From Oscillospiraceae bacterium (lineage in GTDB: Bacteria > Bacillota > Clostridia > Oscillospirales > CAG-272), in contig SVRN01000004.1 in the NCBI GenBank assembly GCA_015064805.1, positions 1 to 64,000 of the forward strand: DNA of 64,000 nucleotides, read 5' to 3'. Positions 48,731 to 56,608 of this stretch are shown here, one piece after another. Positions within the stretch are counted from its first letter, which is position 1. Every line of letters begins with the position of its first letter. The notes beneath the pieces were generated by a model. It was not told where the DNA came from. It was given only the letters and a program-made list of their open reading frames with translations, and did no database searches. The translations under genes and the position numbers were made by a program.

Positions 48731-49798
48731 ATGCAAACGGATAGCTTCAAATCTGAACGACTCCACGGAATAGATGTGCTGCGCGTTATTCTGTCTTTTT
48801 GCGTCATTACTCTTCATATTTTGTATTATGGCGGTTTTTGGGAGCAGGCAGATCCTTCTGATCCCACATTCTATTTTTTATGGTTTGTGGGCATAGCAAT
48901 TGATGGCACGGTAAACTGCTTTGCAATTATCACCGGCTTTGTGCTGTACAATAAACCCACCAAATATTCCGGTGTTCTGTATCGTTTCTTAACGGTGTTG
49001 TATCACGGCCTGCTGATTACGGCTCTGTTTTGGATTTTTTGCTCGGAGATCGTACACAAAGCAAATTGGATTCAGGCGTTGTTTCCAATTGCTTATGAGG
49101 AGTTTTGGTATTTTACTGCATATTTGGGTGCGTTTTTCTTCGCTCCGCTTGTTTCAAAAGGAATGCAGGCGTTATCCAGGAAGCAGGCAAATGTGCTGAT
49201 TTTGGCCTTGATTCTTGTTTTTAGCCTGTTTCCTACGGCAACAGGCAAGGATCCGTTCCATTTGAAGTACGGATATAGTGCTTTTTGGCTTTTGATACTA
49301 TTTACTATTGGTGCCTATCTGAGAAAATACCATATGGAATTTCGGTTCAGACCTCGTTTTTATGCGTGCCTCTTTGCCGGATGCATTCTGGTCACTTGTC
49401 TTGGCGTAGTTTTATCGATGGTCTATCCTTCCTTTTATGGTATGCGATTGATAGAGTATACGTCCCCTACCATTGTTTTGGCCGCCATTGCGCTAGTCTT
49501 GCTTTTCGCGTCCGTGCATGTTTCCCCGGGGCTCCAAAAGATATGTGTTTTCTGTACAAGTTTCACGTTCAGCATATACTTATTACACGAACAGCCTTTG
49601 GTCCGTCAGAGCCTTATAAATGACAGATTTGTTCCAGTGCTGTCCCTTCCCGGTGTTCTTCAACTTGCGATCATTCTGGCAAGCACAGTTGTTATATGGG
49701 TCGTTTGTTTCTGCCTCGATTTGATCCGACAGCTCGTATTTCGAATTTTGAAGATCGATTCGTTGCTCCACAAGCTAGACAAGCGGCTGCAATCTTAG
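48731..49798 (+). CDS. Acyltransferase-3 family membrane protein
   Basis: 355 aa, about ten membrane helices. RLHGIDVLRVILSFCVITLHILYYGGF carries the Acyl_transf_3 N-terminal motif (His in the first helix), followed by GTVNCFAIITGFVLYN and a helical bundle ending SIYLLHEQPL. Such proteins O-acylate surface polysaccharides. The gene is clearly more AT-rich than its neighbours and uses different codons (TTT, ATT, TTG). It is bracketed by the 80-bp repeats, so it looks acquired. Confidence 0.88.
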   Translation: MQTDSFKSERLHGIDVLRVILSFCVITLHILYYGGFWEQADPSDPTFYFLWFVGIAIDGTVNCFAIITGFVLYNKPTKYSGVLYRFLTVLYHGLLITALFWIFCSEIVHKANWIQALFPIAYEEFWYFTAYLGAFFFAPLVSKGMQALSRKQANVLILALILVFSLFPTATGKDPFHLKYGYSAFWLLILFTIGAYLRKYHMEFRFRPRFYACLFAGCILVTCLGVVLSMVYPSFYGMRLIEYTSPTIVLAAIALVLLFASVHVSPGLQKICVFCTSFTFSIYLLHEQPLVRQSLINDRFVPVLSLPGVLQLAIILASTVVIWVVCFCLDLIRQLVFRILKIDSLLHKLDKRLQS

Positions 49799-49829
49799 AG
49801 CGAGGATTCCAAAATACATAACGCAAGCC

Positions 49830-49909
49830 CACCGTTCACGAAATGGCCAGAGACGAGGCTCGCCACGGCCGCGGTCTGGAAGGTCTGCTTAACAGATATT
49901 TTAAGTAAT
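49830..49909 (+). pseudogene. Duplicated rubrerythrin 3' fragment (repeat copy B)
   Basis: Encodes the last 26 residues ([20 protein letters not shown] then NRYFK) and the stop of a rubrerythrin, without the rest of the gene. 78/80 identity to 48469-48548. Either a target-site-like duplication made when the acyltransferase segment entered, or the remnant of a second rubrerythrin gene. Confidence 0.9.
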
Positions 49910-49917
49910 CAATAAAT

Positions 49918-50165
49918 GCGAGGGGAAAACTTTTTTGAAAAAAAGCTTTCCCCTCGCGCTCCCTTTTCAAAAAACCGAAAAAAGGAACAACGCTTATATA
50001 AAATTTTCGGTCAAGCCTTTTTTAAAAGGCTTGCAGGTCGAGGACGGCGTCCTCGTCGCTCTCCGCAGAGAGCGAAATCTTTTATGATCTCCAAGCGCCC
50101 GAAAGGGTGAATTTTCCGCGCTCGCGCGGAAAAGAGGGGAAACCACAAGTGGGGTTTTCCTTTTT
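49918..50165. repeat. Block-hairpin intergenic repeat, family F, copy 1
   Basis: Starts with GCGAGGGGAAA...TTTCCCCTCGC (49918-49957), then CGCTCCCTTTTCAAAAA, GGCTTTTTTTAAAAGGC-like pairing, GACGGCGTCCTCGTC, CTCTCCGCAGAGAG, and CCGCGCTCGCGCGG; ends GGGGAAACCACAAGTGGGGTTTTCC. The same type of segments occurs at 55945. No gene; first hairpin could terminate plus-strand transcripts. Confidence 0.7.
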
Positions 50166-50175
50166 TTATTTCTGA

Positions 50176-50529
50176 TCATATAGTGACGATATGTAATTCT
50201 TTGCCGTGCTTTTGGGCATAAGAAATCAAGGATTTTGTTCCGCGGGACGCACCGTCCCAAAAAGCAACGACGCAGTCCGCCTGTATCACCATCTCCTCGT
50301 TGCGGATGGGACCTGCCGCGCGGCCGTAGCGTTTCCAGTTGGCCGGGTATATTTCGACTGCCAGCGCGTGCTCCTTGGCATAACGCTCGGCAAGTAAATC
50401 CACACCGGTACAATGGCCGGATAGAAAAACGATGCCTGAATGATCGTACGGTGCTAAAAGCCGATCCAAGTGCCTCTCTATTAACTCGTAATCATGAAAG
50501 TTTCTACAACCACCGATCACAATGCGCAT
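50176..50529 (-). CDS. SLOG-family (DUF2493/YspA-like) nucleotide-binding protein
   Basis: 117 aa. RIVIGGCRNFHDYELIERHLDRLL, FLSGHCTGVDLLAERYAKEHAL, RYGRAAGPIRNEEMV and VAFWDGASRGTKSLISYA match the DprA/SLOG-like YspA fold, which binds nucleotides or ligands derived from them. Often found in mobile or defence contexts; here it is alone. ATG at 50529 is preferred over GTG at 50538 because GAGGTG precedes it. Confidence 0.85.
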   Translation of the reverse strand: MRIVIGGCRNFHDYELIERHLDRLLAPYDHSGIVFLSGHCTGVDLLAERYAKEHALAVEIYPANWKRYGRAAGPIRNEEMVIQADCVVAFWDGASRGTKSLISYAQKHGKELHIVTI

Positions 50530-50649
50530 AACCAACACCTCGCTTTCAAGAATATTGTATCATACTTTCGCGTCAAAAATGCAATACATTTGCGATGCAT
50601 ACAACAAGCACAAATTGTAATACAATGATATTGCAAGAGGTGATGGTAC

Positions 50650-50832
50650 GTGAAACAATTTAAGGTTCCTTCTATTCCGCCCACGACCAGCAAATGTATT
50701 CGTATTCCCAACGACGTGATCGAGCAGGTGGAAAAGGAAATTCAGGGCAAGAATTGCACGTTCTCGGCGTTCGTCGTCGAGGCGGTCAGAGTCGCACTTG
50801 CAAATTTAGAAGAAGAAAAGAAGGCTGACTAA
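50650..50832 (+). CDS. Small ribbon-helix-helix-like protein (YlcI/YnfO type)
   Basis: 60 aa with a GTG start; AAGAGGTGATGG lies just upstream. KCIRIPNDVIEQVEKEIQGKNCTFSAFVVEAVRVALANLEE has the strand-helix-helix pattern of CopG/Arc-type DNA-binding proteins. Divergent from the SLOG gene; could be a regulator or antitoxin, but no toxin partner is visible. Confidence 0.72.
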   Translation: MKQFKVPSIPPTTSKCIRIPNDVIEQVEKEIQGKNCTFSAFVVEAVRVALANLEEEKKAD

Positions 50833-50836
50833 AAAA

Positions 50837-50868
50837 GGACAGAGAAGGGTATATTCTCTGTCCTCTTT
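50837..50868 (+). terminator. Terminator of the ribbon-helix-helix gene
   Basis: GGACAGAGAA / TTCTCTGTCC with T-rich tail. Confidence 0.85.
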
Positions 50869-50908
50869 TCTTGGTAAGCGGTGCATCAGGAGCACGAATG
50901 CTATTTTA

Positions 50909-51141
50909 GTTATGAGTGATAAGGCTCGCTACTTGCTATGCAAGCGGCGCTCGCCGTTATGAGTTTGCCTTTGGCTTCGCCAAAATGCAAACGTTATGAT
51001 ATGATCGCCAACTAACTTCAAACTGTGCCGCAGGCACATCATAACTTGGCGTAGCCAATCATAACTGCTTTGCGCCGGTGGCGCAAAGCTTAAACTCGCT
51101 GCAGGCGATCATAACTGCCTTGTGCCCTTTGGGCACAAGGC
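50909..51141. repeat. Hairpin array with 9-bp ATCATAACT spacers
   Basis: From 51025: GTGCC-GCA-GGCAC, ATCATAACT, TGGC-GTA-GCCA, ATCATAACT, GCTTTGCGCC-GGT-GGCGCAAAGC (51067-51089), TTAAACT, CGC-TGCAG-GCG, ATCATAACT, GCCTTGTGCCC-TTT-GGGCACAAGGC (51117-51141). The left half has the spacer in reverse orientation (AGTTATGA at 50909, GTTATGAG at 50957). The last hairpin abuts the DUF11 stop codon. No gene in this ~300-bp gap. Confidence 0.85.
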
Positions 51142-51993
51142 TCACACGATTCCACTGACCTGCAAAACGGCCGCGCCGGGGACGAGCGTCCACTCGCCCG
51201 TGCCGGGGTCCTGGGTGTAGGTGGCGGCGGGGACGGTGATGACGCTGGGGGCGGTGGAAAATTCACCCGTCGCCTCGTCGTAGGTGTAGCTGCCTTCGGG
51301 CAGTGTCACACCGTTCAGCGTCACGACGAGATCCGAGAGAACGGGATCAAAGACGTCGGTCACGACCAGATCGTCGGTCGCGACGGCTGCCTCGTTGCCG
51401 CCGTTCTCGACCACGAAGGTGTAGGTCAGGCGCTCACCGTCCGAGACGGTGGTGGGGCTGAGCGACTTGGTGATCGAAAGGGCGGTGCCGCTCTGAACGG
51501 TGACCGTCTCGCTTGCACGAACGGGGGTGGGAACACCGGGGCCTGTGATGGTCGCGGTGTTGGTGATGGTCGAGCCGACTGCCAGCGGTGCGAACGCATT
51601 GGGCAGGGCGCGATACAAAAGCAGGGCGTTACTGCCTGCGGGAACGCTCAATCCGCTGACGATCAGAGGATCACGCGAGGTGACGGTCGGTGCGCTCTGG
51701 GGCACGCCGTCGACAAAATACAGCGCCGAGCCCTCGACGTAAGTCAGAGGCGTCTGCGTGCCCGTGCCGACGGGGTAGGCGCCGAGGTCGTCGGTGACGG
51801 AAAGAGCCGTCAGGGTACTCGTGCCTGTGTTGATGATATTGACCAGATAGGTCAGCTCCTCGCCCAGGGCGTAGTTCTCGGTCGTCGCCACCTTATTGGC
51901 CGACAGTACCTCGCGAAATTCGCCCGTGACGATATTGGAATTGGTGGCGCCGCCGCGATACGTCAGCGTCGCCTGGTTATAAAACGTTGCCAT
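51142..51993 (-). CDS. DUF11 repeat-domain protein without a signal peptide
   Basis: 283 aa. Two DUF11-like Ig domains: residues ~30-140 (YALGEELTYLVNIINTGTSTLTALSVTDDLG) and ~155-265 (ALSITKSLSPTTVSDGERLTYTFVVENGG). Thr/Val/Ala-rich, like surface proteins, yet starting MATFYNQATLTYRGG with no signal peptide or anchor visible. Start 51993 has AAGAAAGGT before it; the extension to 52083 is rejected. Related short DUF11 proteins are frequent in Clostridia; their role is unknown. Confidence 0.8.
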   Translation of the reverse strand: MATFYNQATLTYRGGATNSNIVTGEFREVLSANKVATTENYALGEELTYLVNIINTGTSTLTALSVTDDLGAYPVGTGTQTPLTYVEGSALYFVDGVPQSAPTVTSRDPLIVSGLSVPAGSNALLLYRALPNAFAPLAVGSTITNTATITGPGVPTPVRASETVTVQSGTALSITKSLSPTTVSDGERLTYTFVVENGGNEAAVATDDLVVTDVFDPVLSDLVVTLNGVTLPEGSYTYDEATGEFSTAPSVITVPAATYTQDPGTGEWTLVPGAAVLQVSGIV

Positions 51994-52199
51994 AAATTCA
52001 TACCTTTCTTGAAAAAATCCGACGCGCGTGCGTGTCGGGAAGGGCAGTTGCCCTCCTTTATCAGTGTATGCGGCGTGTCGCATCCCGTCACTTTGCGGCG
52101 CTTTTGAGGGAAAGTGACCGAAAAGTAGCCCCTTTTGCCTGCAAAATCAAGAAATTTTCCTGAAAAGTAAGAAAAAATATGAGAAATTTCATAAAATTC

Positions 52200-52228
52200 T
52201 TGACAAAACGGTTGTTTTTGTATATAAT
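52200..52228 (+). promoter_or_regulatory. Promoter of rpmH
   Basis: TTGACA (52200-52205), 17 bp, TATAAT (52223-52228). The rest of the 310-bp gap before rpmH has no gene and no DnaA-box consensus TTATCCACA that I can find. Confidence 0.85.
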
Positions 52229-52303
52229 ATAGGTTGTCATTGTATAAAAGCGATAAGCATAGGGCTTGTTCGCTTCCGATCAACGAACAAGGAGGAAACA
52301 AAA

Positions 52304-52438
52304 ATGCTCAGAACCTACCAGCCTAAGAAGCGTCAGAGAAAAAAGGAGCATGGCTTCCGCAAGAGAATGAAGACCGCTGACGGCAGAAACGTTCTCAAGA
52401 GAAGACGTGCAAAGGGCAGAAAGAGACTGACTCACTAA
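52304..52438 (+). CDS. rpmH: 50S ribosomal protein L34
   Basis: 44 aa, too short for most gene callers' limits. [20 protein letters not shown] followed by [20 protein letters not shown] and RLTH is unmistakable L34. RBS AAGGAGGAAAC. Upstream of rnpA as in nearly all bacteria, but dnaA is not beside it. Confidence 0.97.
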   Translation: MLRTYQPKKRQRKKEHGFRKRMKTADGRNVLKRRRAKGRKRLTH

Positions 52439-52636
52439 TCTCGCCCGCTTTTGTACTCACATAAAACCTCCGGTGCTCCGCGATTCACGTACGTCGTATC
52501 CGTGGCATCGGGGTTTTTGCTGTGTACCCCCCAAGCGTCCCAACATCTTTTATTTATTACCCATCTGCGGCCGCGTCCGCACGACGGAAGCTGACAATGA
52601 CCAACGCTAAAGTCCAAACGGAACAAAGGAAACAAC

Positions 52637-53020
52637 ATGAAGTTCGTTGCGATCAAGGAGCATCATCTGTATAACAAGGCCTATCGGCAGGGCAATCGCT
52701 TCGTCGGGCGCTACGTGGCCGTCTACGTGCTGCGTGACTATATGGCCAAAAAGCTGATGATCGCTCATCCCCAAAAGCGGTTCGTTAACAGAATCGGGCT
52801 GTCCGTGACCAAGAAGGTAGGCGGGGCCTGTGTTCGCACGCGCGCCAAGCGCATCATTCGCGAGGCTTACCGCGCCATTGAAAAAGAGGGCAACCTCAAA
52901 ACGGGCTATTTGATCGTCATGGCCGCCAGAAGCGAGATCGTGGGCAAAAAAACGCAGGATATTGAAAAAGAGCTGCGGCTGGCCTTCGACAAGCTCGGCT
53001 TTTTCCAAACGAGAGCATGA
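52637..53020 (+). CDS. rnpA: Ribonuclease P protein component
   Basis: 127 aa. Binds the RNase P RNA to mature tRNA 5' ends. Family motif [28 protein letters not shown]. 198 bp after rpmH; overlaps yidD by 4 bp. Confidence 0.95.
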   Translation: MKFVAIKEHHLYNKAYRQGNRFVGRYVAVYVLRDYMAKKLMIAHPQKRFVNRIGLSVTKKVGGACVRTRAKRIIREAYRAIEKEGNLKTGYLIVMAARSEIVGKKTQDIEKELRLAFDKLGFFQTRA

Positions 53021-53388
53021 AGTGGCTTTGTATCTGGCTGATCCGCTTTTATCAGCGTTTTATCTCCCCGCTAAAGGGGCGTCCGACCTGCCGATTTACC
53101 CCCAGCTGCTCCGCTTACGGCCTTGAGGCCTTTCGCAAGCGCGGTTTTTTCGTGGGGGCGTTTCTGACGGTGCGACGTATCCTTCGATGTAATCCATTTA
53201 ATCCGGGCGGGTACGATCCTGTTCCCGAAAAGGGACAGCCCATTCGATCGAAAAAACGCAAAGACACGAAAGAGGAGGAGCCCAAGCTCATTTGCGAGGA
53301 CTACCTTGCACGCCGCGAGCGGCACGGGCAACCATCCGAGACGGATGAGGCCGAGTCGCAAACGCAAAACGACGATTCAAGAGACTGA
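53017..53388 (+). CDS. yidD: Membrane protein insertion efficiency factor YidD
   Basis: 123 aa. [63 protein letters not shown] is the complete YidD domain with three Cys. The last ~45 residues are a charged tail. Overlaps rnpA (ATGA) and precedes yidC. Confidence 0.94.
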   Translation: MKWLCIWLIRFYQRFISPLKGRPTCRFTPSCSAYGLEAFRKRGFFVGAFLTVRRILRCNPFNPGGYDPVPEKGQPIRSKKRKDTKEEEPKLICEDYLARRERHGQPSETDEAESQTQNDDSRD

Positions 53389-53450
53389 CCTTTGCCGCAA
53401 CACCGCGCGGCCGGAAAATAAGTGGGCGGTGTATTTCCCAAAATACAGAA

Positions 53451-53487
53451 GGGAGCTTTTGTAGTTTCTACAAAACGTAAACAAATG
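53451..53487 (+). promoter_or_regulatory. Shine-Dalgarno and start of yidC separated by a hairpin
   Basis: GGGAG (53451-53455) is 29 bases from the ATG at 53485, too far for normal use. The perfect stem TTTTGTAG (53457-53464) / CTACAAAA (53468-53475) lies between. If folded, the effective spacing is about 10 bases. Confidence 0.6.
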
Positions 53488-55191
53488 AAAACTAACAAAA
53501 AAACTTTCGTAAAACGCTTAGCATCTCTGGTGCTGGTCGCTCTGCTGTTGATGACGGCACTCAGCGCTTGCTCTGGTAAACAAAAGGTCATCAAGCCTAC
53601 CGTCAACACCGACGTATTTTTGTCAATTGACGAAAAATGCGCGCTGACGGCCTCCGAGCTCAGCGCCATTGCTAAGATGCTGTCCGCCACCTACGACACC
53701 GATTTCAAGACGCAGGAGATCCTGATCGCGGCCTACCGCGGCTACGATATGCTGGCCGAAGGCTTTGACGCAAGCAAGATCGATCCTTCCGTGACGAACG
53801 AGCCCAATCTGGAGGCGGCTGTGAATTTGATCCGCAAGGCAAATCTCAAGGCCGACAGCGACACGCAGATCTTCTTTGAAAACTACACGACGATGAACGC
53901 CACCGACCTTTTGACGCTGATCAAGTCCATGCAGACGACGGTCGATCTGGATGCGTCCAAGGGCTTCTGGGATACGCTGTTCGGATGGATCGGTGCGTTT
54001 ATCGGCTGGATGACCAGAACGCTGTGCTTTGGCAGCTATATCGGCGGTATCTGCCTGTTTGCCGTGATCGTTGAGCTGCTCATGCTGCCGTTGTCTATCA
54101 AGCAGCAGAAGAACTCCATCAAGCAGGCCAAGCTTCGCCCCAAGGAAATGGCCATCAAGAAGAAGTACGCCGGTCGCGACGACCAGGTGACCAAGCAAAA
54201 GCAGAGCCAGGAGCTTCAGGAGCTGTATCAGAAGGAGAACGTCAACGCGGCCTCGGGCTGTCTGCCGTTGCTTATTCAAATGCCCATCATTCTGGCGCTG
54301 TACCGCATCGTCGTTGATCCGCTGCGCTACGTGCTGGGTCAGGTTCCCGCGCTGTCAAGCGCCCTCAACGCTTACTTTACGGCATCTCCCGCAGCAGGTG
54401 GTCTGGGCAAGAACATCGTCAGCAATGGCGGTACCATTACCATGCTGTCCGAGCTGACGCCTGACAATCTGGCAGGGCTGAAGAACTTTTTGTTCTATGG
54501 CAACGGTGAGGAGCTGGTTTCGACAATTGAGGGCATTATGCCCAAGATGCCCGACTTCACGCTGGGCAACATCAACCTGGGTCTGAGCCCCAGCTTCGAG
54601 CGCTTTGACTGGTTGCTGCTCGTTCCCGTGCTGACCTTTGTTATTTATTTCTTCTCGATGAGACTGACCAAGAAGTTCACCTACCAGTCTCAGGCAATGC
54701 AGGATCAGCAGACCGCTTGCTCGGGCTGGCTGATGGATATCTATATGCCCGGTATGAGTACCTTCTTTGCATTCATGGTACCCGCACTGGTCGGCATTTA
54801 CTGGATGTTCAAGAGCGTGATCTCTACGCTGCGTCAGTTCATCGTTTGCAAGATCATGCCCTATCCGCAGTTTACCGAGGATGACTACCGTGCCGCCGAG
54901 CGTGAGTATGCCGGTAAGGCGCCCAAGAAGGGCGAGACCCGTCCCGACACCCGCACCTACGGCCGTGACGTCCAGATGATTGGCGGTAAGCCCAAGTCGC
55001 TGTTCCACATGGACGACGACGATTACGTCGCCAAGATCGAGGCGGAAGCCAAGCGCGAGGCCGAGGAACAGGGCGAGGAGAAGATCGAGGGCGTGGCGCT
55101 CAAGCAGTACGATCGCCCCGAGCGCAAAAAGAAAAACAAAAACGAGAGCAAGTCGGACGGCAACGATGCCCCCACCGACAGCGAACAGTAA
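53485..55191 (+). CDS. yidC: Membrane protein insertase YidC (Oxa1 family)
   Basis: 568 aa, long for a Gram-positive YidC. Lipoprotein-type signal (VKRLASLVLVALLLMTALSAC), an extracytoplasmic helical segment, then the Oxa1 core starting FGWIGAFIGWMTRTLCFGSYIGGICLFAVIVELLMLPLSIKQQ, coiled-coil loop KEMAIKKKYAGRDDQVTKQKQSQELQELYQKENVNAASGCLPLLIQMPI, and further helices ending GIYWMFKSVISTLRQFIV. A charged C-terminal tail. Start at 53485 is set by the signal peptide; the extension to 53422 lacks support. Confidence 0.93.
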   Translation: MKTNKKTFVKRLASLVLVALLLMTALSACSGKQKVIKPTVNTDVFLSIDEKCALTASELSAIAKMLSATYDTDFKTQEILIAAYRGYDMLAEGFDASKIDPSVTNEPNLEAAVNLIRKANLKADSDTQIFFENYTTMNATDLLTLIKSMQTTVDLDASKGFWDTLFGWIGAFIGWMTRTLCFGSYIGGICLFAVIVELLMLPLSIKQQKNSIKQAKLRPKEMAIKKKYAGRDDQVTKQKQSQELQELYQKENVNAASGCLPLLIQMPIILALYRIVVDPLRYVLGQVPALSSALNAYFTASPAAGGLGKNIVSNGGTITMLSELTPDNLAGLKNFLFYGNGEELVSTIEGIMPKMPDFTLGNINLGLSPSFERFDWLLLVPVLTFVIYFFSMRLTKKFTYQSQAMQDQQTACSGWLMDIYMPGMSTFFAFMVPALVGIYWMFKSVISTLRQFIVCKIMPYPQFTEDDYRAAEREYAGKAPKKGETRPDTRTYGRDVQMIGGKPKSLFHMDDDDYVAKIEAEAKREAEEQGEEKIEGVALKQYDRPERKKKNKNESKSDGNDAPTDSEQ

Positions 55192-55214
55192 TATTAGACG
55201 ATTGGAGAATCATT

Positions 55215-55931
55215 GTGAAAAAGCAAGTTACGATTACCGCAAAAACGATCGACGAGGCAATCGCCAAGGCTGTAGAGGAGCTGGGCGCGCCCGACGCATC
55301 GGACATTGAATATACCGTCATTGAGGAGCCTAAGAAGGGTCTGTTTGGCATCGGCGCAACGCCTGCCGTCATCGAGGCCACCTACCAGAAGAACGGTGTT
55401 GCCCTGGCGCTGGAGTTTTTGACCCGCCTGACCAAGGACATGGGCCTGAACGTTACCATGACCGTCCGCGACGGCAGCAACGGTGACAAGGTCATCGCCA
55501 TTGACGGCGACCACGCAGGCGTGCTGATCGGTCACCACGGTGACACGCTGGACGCGCTGCAGTATCTGTCCAACCTCGCCGCAAACAAGAAGAGCGAGGG
55601 TGAAAAGCGCGAGTACGTCAAGATCACCATCGACGTTGAGAACTACCGTGCAAAGCGTGAGGAAACGCTGCGTGCGCTGGCTCGCCGCATGGCACACCGC
55701 GTCCTGCGCTACAAGAAGAGCGTGATGCTTGAGCCCATGAATCCTTATGAGCGTCGCATCATCCACTCCGAGATCCAGACCATCGACGGTGTTTCCACCA
55801 ACTCCATCGGCTCGGAGGACAACCGTAAGGTCGTTATCTTCCTGGACGAAAAGTCTGCGGCCGCACACCGCACGCCCGCCGAGGAGGAAGCCGCTGAGAT
55901 CCTGCGCGATTTCGGTGAGGAGCTGTATTAA
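55215..55931 (+). CDS. jag: RNA-binding protein KhpB (Jag)
   Basis: 238 aa, GTG start preceded by TTGGAG. N-terminal Jag domain (TITAKTIDEAIAKAVEELG...EEPKKGLFGIGATPAVIEA), KH domain (GDKVIAIDGDHAGVLIGHHGDTLDALQYL) and R3H domain (NYRAKREETLRALARRMAHRVL; EPMNPYERRIIHSEIQ). Binds RNA and influences cell division/elongation in Firmicutes. Conserved after yidC. Confidence 0.94.
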   Translation: MKKQVTITAKTIDEAIAKAVEELGAPDASDIEYTVIEEPKKGLFGIGATPAVIEATYQKNGVALALEFLTRLTKDMGLNVTMTVRDGSNGDKVIAIDGDHAGVLIGHHGDTLDALQYLSNLAANKKSEGEKREYVKITIDVENYRAKREETLRALARRMAHRVLRYKKSVMLEPMNPYERRIIHSEIQTIDGVSTNSIGSEDNRKVVIFLDEKSAAAHRTPAEEEAAEILRDFGEELY

Positions 55932-55944
55932 TAGGTAAAAAGAT

Positions 55945-56605
55945 GCGGGGGAAAAACTTTTTGAAAAAAGTTTTTCCCCCGCGCCCCCTTTTCAAAAACT
56001 TTGAAAAAAGATATATGGCAAAAAGGGAAGTGCCTGCGCGAACTTTGGCCATAGCTGTCGCAAGCTTCCGGGGCCCCAACCCCATCCGCTCTGCCGAATA
56101 GCACTTGCACAAAAAGCCCCGCGCCCCCTTTTCTAAAACTTTGAAGAAAAAAGTTTTAGTTTTCTAAATACGAAAAAGTTTTCGCCCGCCTTTTTCAAAA
56201 GGCGGCGCGGTGGAGGGCGCGTAGCCCTCCTCGTGCTCCGCAGAGCGCGAAACACTCTTTTGGCGTTTCTTTTTGAAAGCTTTTTCTTTGCGCCTGCGCA
56301 ACCAAAGAAAAAGCGGCTAACGAGTTTTGCTTTGTTATACCTTTTTCCAAAAAGTTTTTAGGCGGGGTTTGGGGCGGAGCCCCACATCGTCCCCCTTTGC
56401 AAACAAATGGGGCAGGGGCCCCATGGAGAGTTTTGCAGAACGCAGGAACAGCGTACAAGGCCCCCCATTTATTTTCCTTCGAAAGTTTTTGAAATTCCTA
56501 AAAACTTTTTTCCAAAAAGTTTTTAGGCGGGGTTTGGGGCGGAGCCCCATATCGTCCCCCGCCAATGGGGGCAGAGCCCCAAATAATCCACCCCTACAGG
56601 AGTCA
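55945..56605. repeat. Block-hairpin intergenic repeat, family F, copy 2 with internal duplication
   Basis: Starts with a perfect hairpin GCGGGGGAAAAACTTTTT-GAA-AAAAGTTTTTCCCCCGC (55945-55982). A segment of ~54 bp (TTTTTCCAAAAAG, TTTTTAGGCGGGGTTTGGGG, CGGAGCCCCA) occurs at 56342-56395 and again at 56507-56560 with one mismatch. It fills the 677-bp jag-mnmE gap, which has no gene. The first hairpin probably terminates the rpmH-jag transcript. Confidence 0.78.
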
Positions 56606-56608
56606 GAT

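Noticed and set aside
50176..50832. SLOG gene and ribbon-helix-helix gene as a toxin-antitoxin or defence pair
   Set aside because: They are divergent, not co-transcribed, and no toxin domain is visible. The evidence is too thin to claim a system.
50909..51141. Possible CRISPR array
   Set aside because: The constant unit is 9 bp, the variable units are palindromes rather than spacers, and there are no cas genes. Classified as a hairpin array.
51994..52303. Possible replication origin upstream of rpmH
   Set aside because: No TTATCCACA-type boxes or AT-rich 13-mer-like cluster were found, and dnaA is not adjacent.
56327..56608. N-terminal extension of MnmE by 94 residues
   Set aside because: It runs through the family F repeat; the family start MELLDTIAAIST with its own RBS is at 56609.
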